From Geodermatophilaceae bacterium URHB0062 (GTDB taxonomy: Bacteria; Actinomycetota; Actinomycetes; Mycobacteriales; Geodermatophilaceae): a stretch of 64,000 nt of DNA. The position numbers and the translations under genes are program-made. How positions within the stretch are numbered: position 1 is the stretch's first letter; each line of letters begins with the position of its first letter. The notes under the pieces are model-generated. The model was not told the origin of the DNA. It worked only from the letters and a program-made list of their open reading frames with translations, and did not search any database. This document shows positions 54,177 through 61,013 of this stretch, piece by piece. Location: assembly GCA_000620185.1 (NCBI GenBank), contig JHVO01000005.1:62001-126000 (forward strand). The letters run 5' to 3'.

Positions 54177-54575
54177 TCAGGACGACGGCGGCTCGTCCTT
54201 GCCCTCCTCCTCGAGCCGGTCGGCCTCCTCCTTGGTCTTGTGCACGGCGCCGTCGGCGTGCTCCGCCGGGCCGTAGACCGTGTAGAGGATCAGCGGGTTC
54301 TGGCCGGTGTTGAGGAAGTTGTGCTTCTTCCCGGCCGGGACGACGACCAGGTCACCCTGGGCCACGTTCCGCTCCGACCCGGAGACGATCGCCTTCCCGG
54401 TGCCGCTGACGAAGGTGAGGATCTGGTCCACCTCGTGCACCTCCTCGCCGATCTCGCCACCGGCCGGGATCGTCATGATCACCAGTTGCGTGTGCTCACC
54501 GGTCCAGAGCACCCGGCGGAAGTCCGGGCTCTTCTCGGCCTCGGTGGCGATCGTGTAGTGGATGACGGACGCCAT
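54177..54575 (-). CDS. cupin-domain protein
   Basis: 132 residues. A single cupin barrel has MTIPAGGEIGEEVHEVDQIL for motif 1 and GDLVVVPAGKKHNFLNTG for motif 2. The metal ligands are mostly conserved (one His in motif 1, Glu, His in motif 2). A charged C-terminal tail (HKTKEEADRLEEEGKDEPP) is extra. Function unknown. ATG 54573-54575. Confidence 0.87.
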   Translation of the reverse strand: MASVIHYTIATEAEKSPDFRRVLWTGEHTQLVIMTIPAGGEIGEEVHEVDQILTFVSGTGKAIVSGSERNVAQGDLVVVPAGKKHNFLNTGQNPLILYTVYGPAEHADGAVHKTKEEADRLEEEGKDEPPSS

Positions 54576-54662
54576 GGAGGGCGCTCCTCTCGTCTCGGGA
54601 GTTCGGTTGCCCGGCTCCTGCCCTGATCGGACGCCGCCTAGTCCTCGCCGCGCCGGAGATGA

Positions 54663-55952
54663 TCACGAACGGGTGGCGCGGACCGTCCCGTCGCCGACCG
54701 GCAGCGCGACGCGCCGTGCCCGGCGCAGTCGCGCGAGCCCCGTGGCCACGAGGGCGGCCGCGGTGAGGGCGGCCGTACTCACGAGCGAGGCCGGCGACAG
54801 TCGCCCCCCGGCCGCGAGCGCCTCAGCGACGAGGGTCTCGACGACGGCGGCCGACCAGACCGCCGCGGTCGCGAGCCGGTCCGCCGACGCGATGCCGGAG
54901 AAGAGCAGCAACTGCGCCAGGGCCAGCAGCGTGCCGAGCGCGGCGAAGACCCAGACCGCCGACCCGAGGGTGCTGCCGTAGGCCGGACCCCCGATGAGGG
55001 GCAGGGCCGCGCCGCCCACGACCAGCGCGCCCAGGGTCAGGACGGCGCCGAGCGCGGCGACCGCGGCGAGGGCCGACGGCAGCGCCCGGTGCCGGCCGGC
55101 CGCGTCCGCCAGCTTCGGCAGCAGGACGACGCCGACGCCCTGCGGCAGCCAGAAGGCGACCCTGGTGACGATCGCGGCGACGGCGTACTCGCCGCTCGCG
55201 GCGGCGGGCAGGTGGTGCCGCGCCAGCAGGACGTCGAGGTTGAGCAGGACGACGAAGCCGAACAACGCGCCCGAGGCGCGGGCCGACGCCAGCAGGGGGG
55301 CGCGCAACCGGCCGGCCACGCCGGGCCGGCCGGCGCCGAGCCAGCCGGCCAGGGCGCCGACCGCCGCGCCGACCGCCATCCCGGCCAGCGCCCCGGTCGC
55401 GGACCGGCCGAGCAGCAGCCCGCCGAGCCCGCCGGCGAGCTTGGCGACGCCGAAGCCGACGGTGACCGCCGTCAGCCGCCCGTGCCGGCCGGCCCCCTGC
55501 AGCAGCCCCTGGTACCCCTGGAGAAGCGTGTGCGGCAGCAGCATCGCGCCCAGCCACGCGACGCCCGCGACGCCGGGCAGGTGCAGGAGCATCCGCAGGG
55601 GCACGGCCGCGAGCAGCGCGGCGGCGCTGACCGCCGTCCCCACGACCAGCGCGGTGGCGTGCAGCCGTGGCACCGACGGGCGATCCGGCCGCCCCCCGAG
55701 GAACAGGGCCGTCGCGGTCTGCACACCGGTGGCCGGCACCGACGCCACGAGGAGCACGCTGAGCAGGGCGGCCAGCTCGCCGTAGGCCGCCGGCGCGAGG
55801 ACGCGCGCGGAGGCCACGGTGAACCCGTACGCCAGCGCGTTCACCCCGAGGAAGGCCACCGACACCAGGGCCGCCGACCCGAGGAAGCGCGCCGGCGGAC
55901 GGTCGTGCAGCGAGCCGCGCGAACCACTCTCCAGGATGAGGGGCTGCGTCAC
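54663..55952 (-). CDS. polysaccharide flippase-like membrane protein
   Basis: 429 residues, about twelve hydrophobic helices, of the MATE/Wzx-like oligosaccharide exporter superfamily. The N-terminus carries AYGFTVASARVLAPAAYGEL, the pattern seen in lipid-linked oligosaccharide flippases. An amphipathic loop includes VAFWLPQGVGVVLLPKLADA. It would move a lipid-linked glycan across the membrane. GTG 55950-55952 follows AGGGGGCG. It is divergent from the next membrane gene and heads the cell-envelope locus. Confidence 0.85.
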   Translation of the reverse strand: MTQPLILESGSRGSLHDRPPARFLGSAALVSVAFLGVNALAYGFTVASARVLAPAAYGELAALLSVLLVASVPATGVQTATALFLGGRPDRPSVPRLHATALVVGTAVSAAALLAAVPLRMLLHLPGVAGVAWLGAMLLPHTLLQGYQGLLQGAGRHGRLTAVTVGFGVAKLAGGLGGLLLGRSATGALAGMAVGAAVGALAGWLGAGRPGVAGRLRAPLLASARASGALFGFVVLLNLDVLLARHHLPAAASGEYAVAAIVTRVAFWLPQGVGVVLLPKLADAAGRHRALPSALAAVAALGAVLTLGALVVGGAALPLIGGPAYGSTLGSAVWVFAALGTLLALAQLLLFSGIASADRLATAAVWSAAVVETLVAEALAAGGRLSPASLVSTAALTAAALVATGLARLRRARRVALPVGDGTVRATRS

Positions 55953-56015
55953 GTCGCCCCCTTACGCTGCGGTGATCGGCCGGTGTCCCGGCACGACGGG
56001 ACAGGGATCGAGGAC

Positions 56016-57761
56016 ATGGACGGCGTGCCGGCGCGGTGGACCCTCAGGGAGGCGTCGCCGTGGCCGGCCCGTCTGCTCGCCGGGGTCGTCGCGCTGCTCG
56101 TGACGGCGCCCGTGCTCGCACCGGGGTTCGTGCTGCTGCGCGACATGGTCTTCGTGCCCCGCCAGGACCTGGACCTGGACGCGCTGGGTCTCGGGGGAGG
56201 GCTGCCGCGGGCCGTGCCCGTCGACGCCGTGATGGCGCTGCTGACCTCGGTGGTGCCGGGGGACCTGGTGCAGAAGGCGGTGCTCGTCCTCACCGTCTAC
56301 GCGGCGGTGCTCGGGGCTGCCCGGCTGGTGCCGGCCGGCGATGACGGCCGCCGATCGACCGCGGGGGCCGTCGCCGGGCTCGTCTACGGCTGGAGTCCGT
56401 ACCTCGCCGAGCGGCTGCTGGAGGGGCACTGGACGCTGCTGCTGGCCTACGCGGCCCTCCCGTGGATCGCCCGCGCGGCACTCGGGGTGCGCGACGGGGC
56501 GCCGGGCGCGCTGCCACGGCTGGTGCTGGCCTGCGCGCCCGCGGCGCTCACCCCGACCGGGGCGGTGCTGGCCGGTGGGGTCGTCGTCGCCCTGGCCGGC
56601 CGCCGGGCCCTGCCGCTGGCCGGGAGTGCGGTCGTGGCCCTGGCCCTCCCGTGGATCGTCGCCGGAGCCCTCCACCCGTCCGGCGGAGCCTCCGATCCGG
56701 CGGGCGTCGCGGCCTTCGCCGCCCGGGGGGAGGGCTGGGGCGGTCCCCTTCTCTCCCTGCTGGCCGGCGCCGGCATCTGGAACGCCGATGCGGTGCCCGC
56801 GAGCCGGGGTTCGGCGCTGGTTCCGGTGACCACGCTGCTCCTGGTCGGTCTGGCCGCCGTCGGCTGGAGCACTCGGGAAGCGCTGCGGGGACCGGGACGT
56901 CGCCTGGTCGCCCTGGGCACGGTCGGTCTCCTCCTCGCGCTGGCCGCGACGCTTCCCGGGACGTCGCAACTGCTGGAGTTCGCGGTGCGCGAGGTCCCGG
57001 GTGCCGGCCTGCTGCGCGACGCCCAGAAATGGGTCGCCTGGTGGGGGCTGCCGCTGGCCGTCGGGGCCGGGCTCGGCGCCCGGCGGCTGGGCCGGCAGGT
57101 CCGCGTCGAAGGTCTGCCCGGTCTCGGCGCCGTGGTCGCCGGAACGGCGTTGCTGCTGCCGGTGATCGCCGTGCCCGACCTCGTGTGGGGCGTCGGCGGA
57201 CGACTCGATCCGGTCCGCTATCCGGCGGAGTGGGGGCACGTCCGCGAGGCGCTCGCCGCGGAGGCCGGGGACGGCGACGTGCTGGTCCTGCCGTTCGGTG
57301 CCTACCGCGCCTTCGCCTGGAACGACTCCCGGCCACAGCTCGATCCGGCGCAGCGGTGGCTGCCCCGGCCGGTCGTCGTCGACGACGAACTGGTCGTCGG
57401 ACCCACGGTCGTCGCCGGGGAGGACCTCCGTGCGCGCGAGGTCGCCACTGCCGTGGGCGATCCGGATCGGCTCGCCGGGCTGGGCATCGGCTGGGTGCTC
57501 GTCGAGCGGGACACTCCGGGTCGGGCGGTGCCCGCCGCGGTGGACGCGCTGCCCCAGGTCGTCGACGGGGTGGGGCTCGACCTCTACCGCGTCCCCGGGG
57601 CCGTTCCGGGTGCCGCGCCGTCCCTCGGTCGGGTGACCGCGGTGGTGCTCGCTCACGTCTGTGCGCTGCTCACCGTGGTGGGGGCGGGATTGTGGATCAC
57701 GACGTTGCCCTCTACGGTGACGCTCCGTCGCCGTTCCCCACGGAAGAGAGTTCCCGGATGA
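56016..57761 (+). CDS. GT-C-like polytopic membrane protein
   Basis: 581 residues with about ten transmembrane helices. The first outer loop carries acidic residues (VFVPRQDLDLDAL), the position of the catalytic Asp in GT-C transferases, and YGWSPYLAERLLEGHWTLLL follows. A soluble C-terminal portion (about 400-540) has VLVLPFGAYRAFAW. It resembles AftD-type enzymes in outline but is shorter. It is probably a polyprenyl-phosphate-sugar-dependent transferase or assembly factor; the donor is unknown. ATG 56016 follows GAGG. It overlaps the DUF2613 gene by 4 bp. Confidence 0.75.
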   Translation: MDGVPARWTLREASPWPARLLAGVVALLVTAPVLAPGFVLLRDMVFVPRQDLDLDALGLGGGLPRAVPVDAVMALLTSVVPGDLVQKAVLVLTVYAAVLGAARLVPAGDDGRRSTAGAVAGLVYGWSPYLAERLLEGHWTLLLAYAALPWIARAALGVRDGAPGALPRLVLACAPAALTPTGAVLAGGVVVALAGRRALPLAGSAVVALALPWIVAGALHPSGGASDPAGVAAFAARGEGWGGPLLSLLAGAGIWNADAVPASRGSALVPVTTLLLVGLAAVGWSTREALRGPGRRLVALGTVGLLLALAATLPGTSQLLEFAVREVPGAGLLRDAQKWVAWWGLPLAVGAGLGARRLGRQVRVEGLPGLGAVVAGTALLLPVIAVPDLVWGVGGRLDPVRYPAEWGHVREALAAEAGDGDVLVLPFGAYRAFAWNDSRPQLDPAQRWLPRPVVVDDELVVGPTVVAGEDLRAREVATAVGDPDRLAGLGIGWVLVERDTPGRAVPAAVDALPQVVDGVGLDLYRVPGAVPGAAPSLGRVTAVVLAHVCALLTVVGAGLWITTLPSTVTLRRRSPRKRVPG

Positions 57762-59032
57762 AGACCCTGATCGTTCTGCTGCTGTCCTGCTCGGGCGGTG
57801 TCGCCGTGGGCACCGCAGCGGTCGCGGGGATCTCGGCCGCCGTCGACCCCGACACCGCCGCCGTGCAGCAGTTCCAGCAGAGCGACGAGCCGATCGACGT
57901 CCTCGTCTACGGCGAGCGGGGCTGATTCGCCGACCGCGGCGGCAAGCACGCCGGCGAAGTCGCGCAGGCTCGCCGGCCAGCTGAACGTCGCCGCGTGGCG
58001 CGCTGCGGCGCGCCCCATCGCCCGTCGGGTCGACTCGTCGGCCAGCAGCCGGTCCACCGCTGCGGTCAGCTCGTCGAGGTCGTCGACCAGCAGCCCCGTG
58101 CGGCCGTCGAGCACCGACTCGCGCAGGCCGCCCGCAGCCCGGTAGCCGACGGTGGGCACCTCGTGGTGGCCCGCCTCGCTGACGACCAGGCCCCACCCCT
58201 CCTTCACCGAAGGGCACAGGTGCACCCACGCACGGGCGAGCTCCTCGTGCTTGGCCTGCTCGTCGACGAACCCGTGGAAGTCCACGAGGTCGGTGACGCC
58301 GAGGCGCTCGGCGCCGGCCCGCAGCTGGTCGTCCCACCAGCCCTCGCCGACGACCGACAGGCGCAGCTCCGGCCACCGGTTCCGCAGCCGGGCGAGCACC
58401 TCGAGGGCGTGCTCCACCCGCTTGTGCGGCACCAGGCGGCCGAGGACCACCAGCCGCGGCGACGGCGAACGCCGGGCCTCGACCGGCGGCGCCGGCTCGA
58501 TGCCGTTCGGCACGATCGAGATGCGCCCGGCGTCCACCCCGAGACCGGCCAGCTCGACCGCCGTCGCCCCCGAGACGGTGACGTAGCGCGAGCCGCGGTA
58601 CAGGCGGGGGGCCACGCCGGACTCGAGCCACCACCCCAGCGCGCCACCGATGCGGCCGAAGACGATCGGCCACTGCTCGCGGTGCACGTGGTGGACCAGG
58701 TTCACGACCGGCGCCCGGGTGACGAGGGTGCTGGCGAAGGGCAGGCCGTTCTGGACGTCGACGACCAGCCGCGGACGGTGCCGCCGCACGAAGGCGAGCG
58801 CCTGCGGGTACACGCCCATGCGACCGCCGCGGCGGACCACGCGGACGCCGTTCAGGACCTCGTCGGCCGGCGCCTGGCCGTGCGCCGCGCAGAACAGGGT
58901 GACGCTCAGACCAGCGGCCGCCAGCCCCTCGGCCATGCGGTGGACGTAGCGTTCGGAACCCCCGCCTTCGGGGTGGGTCACGTCCCGCCAGTTGACGAAC
59001 AGGACGTCGATCGCCGTTGATCGCTTGTGCAC
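57653..59032 (-). CDS. GT4-family glycosyltransferase
   Basis: 459 residues. A GT-B fold has the N-terminal acceptor domain (DVLFVNWRDVTHPEGGGSER, MAEGLAAAGLSVTLF) and a C-terminal donor domain (RLVVLGRLVPHKRVEHALEV, CPSVKEGWGLVVSEAGHHEV with the E-x7-E pattern). It resembles mycobacterial Rv0225. The fold ends near residue 370. The frame then stays open for about 90 residues antisense through the whole DUF2613 gene and into the next gene. GTG 59030-59032 starts it; divergent from the methyltransferase gene. Confidence 0.88.
   Translation of the reverse strand: MHKRSTAIDVLFVNWRDVTHPEGGGSERYVHRMAEGLAAAGLSVTLFCAAHGQAPADEVLNGVRVVRRGGRMGVYPQALAFVRRHRPRLVVDVQNGLPFASTLVTRAPVVNLVHHVHREQWPIVFGRIGGALGWWLESGVAPRLYRGSRYVTVSGATAVELAGLGVDAGRISIVPNGIEPAPPVEARRSPSPRLVVLGRLVPHKRVEHALEVLARLRNRWPELRLSVVGEGWWDDQLRAGAERLGVTDLVDFHGFVDEQAKHEELARAWVHLCPSVKEGWGLVVSEAGHHEVPTVGYRAAGGLRESVLDGRTGLLVDDLDELTAAVDRLLADESTRRAMGRAAARHAATFSWPASLRDFAGVLAAAVGESAPLAVDEDVDRLVALLELLHGGGVGVDGGRDPRDRCGAHGDTARAGQQQNDQGLHPGTLFRGERRRSVTVEGNVVIHNPAPTTVSSAQT
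57758..57925 (+). CDS. DUF2613-like small membrane peptide
   Basis: 55 residues: MKTLIVLLLSCSGGVAVGTA is a signal-anchor helix, followed by AVAGISAAVDPD and an acidic tail ending DVLVYGERG. This matches DUF2613, which in mycobacteria (Rv0236A) lies beside aftD, as here in the same region. ATG 57758 overlaps the upstream stop (ATGA) and has GGAAGAGAG 7 nt upstream. The whole gene is covered antisense by the glycosyltransferase frame. Confidence 0.82.
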   Translation: MKTLIVLLLSCSGGVAVGTAAVAGISAAVDPDTAAVQQFQQSDEPIDVLVYGERG

Positions 59033-59101
59033 CGCGGGAGAGTACCGCCCGGTACCACCAATCCCACCAGGCACTTCACCGATTAGGAGGGACTCTCGGG
59101 A

Positions 59102-59827
59102 ATGGCCCGCACCGCTACGTTGGCCCGCTCGGTCACCCTGTTCCGCGCATTCCTCCGGGAGCAGACCGACCCGGATCTCTTCTACGGCGTCCTCGCCCGT
59201 GACTCGGTCGAGCAGCTCGCCGAGCAGGTGCCGCTGCGGGGGAGCACCGTCCTCGACGTCGGCGGAGGGCCGGGGTACTTCGCCGACGCGTTCCGGGGGG
59301 CCGGCGCGACGTACGTCGGGCTGGAGCCCGACGCCGGCGAGATGGTGGCCCGGGGGACGCCGGAGCCGGCAACGGTCCGGGGGAGCGGTGAGGCCTTGCC
59401 GGTGCGCACGGACGCCGTCGACGTCTGCTACTCGTCGAACGTCCTCGAGCACGTGCACCGGCCGTGGACCATGACCGCCGAAATGCTGCGCGTGACCAGG
59501 CCGGGCGGCACGGTCTTCCTGTCGTTCACGCCCTGGTGGTCGCCGTGGGGCGGCCACGAGACCGCCCCGTGGCACTACCTCGGCGGCTCCCGCGCACGCC
59601 GCCGGTACCGCCGGCGCACCGGGCACGAGCCGAAGAACCGGTTCGGCGAGTCGCTCTTCCCGGTCTCGGTCGGCGCCGCCCTCCGGTGGGCCCGCCGCTG
59701 CCCGGACGCCGACGTCGTCGCCGCCTTCCCGCGCTACCACCCGTGGTGGGCGCGGTGGGTGGTGTGGGTGCCGGTGCTGCGCGAGGTGATCTCGTGGAAT
59801 CTCGTCGTCGTGCTGCGGAAGAAATAG
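59102..59827 (+). CDS. SAM-dependent methyltransferase
   Basis: 241 residues. Motif I VLDVGGGPGYFADAF, an acidic residue in LEPDAGEM and the later YSSNVLEHVHRPWTM mark a class I methyltransferase. The C-terminal half is rich in Trp and Arg (TPWWSPWGGHETAPWHYL), typical of envelope-glycan methyltransferases such as mycobacterial Rv0224c. ATG 59102 follows AGGAGGG. The 69-bp divergent region before it contains TACC-GCCC-GGTACC half-sites like those at 59831. Confidence 0.88.
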   Translation: MARTATLARSVTLFRAFLREQTDPDLFYGVLARDSVEQLAEQVPLRGSTVLDVGGGPGYFADAFRGAGATYVGLEPDAGEMVARGTPEPATVRGSGEALPVRTDAVDVCYSSNVLEHVHRPWTMTAEMLRVTRPGGTVFLSFTPWWSPWGGHETAPWHYLGGSRARRRYRRRTGHEPKNRFGESLFPVSVGAALRWARRCPDADVVAAFPRYHPWWARWVVWVPVLREVISWNLVVVLRKK

Positions 59828-59830
59828 CGC

Positions 59831-59938
59831 CTGGTAACGAGCCGTACCAGGCTCGCTCCTACGCCATTCGGGTGAGCGCCTTCACCCGCTGGTACGCATG
59901 CATACCGCCGATTCGTACGGTTGGTACCCGGGCGTACC
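59831..59938. promoter_or_regulatory. three GGTA-N8-TACC inverted repeats
   Basis: Sites lie at 59833-59848, 59891-59906 and 59923-59938. Each is GGTA, eight bases, TACC, each preceded by T. They fall in the 205-bp gap between the methyltransferase and DUF3068 genes. Identical arm sequence and spacer length point to one regulator binding all three. Confidence 0.6.
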
Positions 59939-60032
59939 GACGCTGGTTGGAGAACCGGCTACTCGCCAGTAGTGTCACGGCGTCGCGACGCCGTCGGAGC
60001 CGTCGTGTCGTCGAAGGAAAGGCACTGGATCA

Positions 60033-61013
60033 ATGCGGAGACGTGCCCTCGGGCTGAGCCTGCTGGCCCTCGGAGCGGTCCTGCTCGGGGCGGCGCTGGC
60101 GGTTCGGCTGTTCCTGGTGCCCACCATGGTGCGGCTCCCACTCGACCAGACTGGGTCCACCACCGTCGCAGACGACAACGCCACCTGGTTCGACCAGGAG
60201 ACGCTGGAGCAGAAGAGCGGTCCCGTCGAGGCCAACGTCGTCGTCCAGGGCGATCCGACCTCCGAGGACGCCACCGATGACGTCGCCGTCTGGGTGTCCG
60301 GCACGACCATCACCGACGAGGACGGCGACATCGTCACGCCGCCGACCGAGATGGTGACCTGCCTCGACCGGCACACCGCGGCGTCCGTGTCCTGTGACAG
60401 CGCACGGCTCAACGACGAGCCGGCCGACATCGAGGGCCTCACGGTGACCTTCCCGCTGGGCACCGAGCGCCGCGACTACGACGTGTGGAACAGCAACGCC
60501 GGCGCGGCCTCCACCGCCCGGTACGTCGGCGAGGAGGAGCTCGAGGGGCTCTCCGTCTACCGGTTCGAGCAGGACATCCCCGAGCAGGTCATCGACCAGC
60601 GTGAGGTGCCCGCCTCGCTCGCCGGCGGGACCGAGAGCGGCAACGTCACCGCCGACGTGGTGTTCAGCAACGACCGGGTCCTCTACGTCGAGCCGACCAG
60701 CGGGTCCATCGTGAAGGTCACGGAGAACCCGGTCACCACGCTCCGCGGGCCCGACGGCGCGACCGGCGTCACCGTCCTCTCCGCCGAGCTGGCGCCCGAG
60801 GACGCGGCCGTGGCCAAGAAGGTGGCCGAGGCCTCCGACACCCGCGACCAGATCAGGCTCGTCAGCGCAACGCTGCCCCTGGCCCTGCTCGTCATCGGCG
60901 CGGTGCTCGTGCTGATCGGGCTGTTCCTGGTCCTGCGCGCCGGCCGGCGCACGCCGGATCGGCACGAGTTCGCGGCTAGGCCGGAGCCGGCTCCGGTGCC
61001 GCAGGCCTCCTGA
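60033..61013 (+). CDS. DUF3068 (PorA-like) membrane protein
   Basis: 326 residues. One N-terminal transmembrane helix (about 5-30), a large extracytoplasmic beta-rich domain, then a C-terminal helix (about 285-305) and a short basic tail. Motifs such as TVTFPLGTERRDYDVWN, YRFEQDIP and YVEPTSGSIVKV match DUF3068, found beside aftD-type genes (compare Rv0227c). Function unknown. ATG 60033. Downstream aftD begins at once. Confidence 0.88.
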   Translation: MRRRALGLSLLALGAVLLGAALAVRLFLVPTMVRLPLDQTGSTTVADDNATWFDQETLEQKSGPVEANVVVQGDPTSEDATDDVAVWVSGTTITDEDGDIVTPPTEMVTCLDRHTAASVSCDSARLNDEPADIEGLTVTFPLGTERRDYDVWNSNAGAASTARYVGEEELEGLSVYRFEQDIPEQVIDQREVPASLAGGTESGNVTADVVFSNDRVLYVEPTSGSIVKVTENPVTTLRGPDGATGVTVLSAELAPEDAAVAKKVAEASDTRDQIRLVSATLPLALLVIGAVLVLIGLFLVLRAGRRTPDRHEFAARPEPAPVPQAS

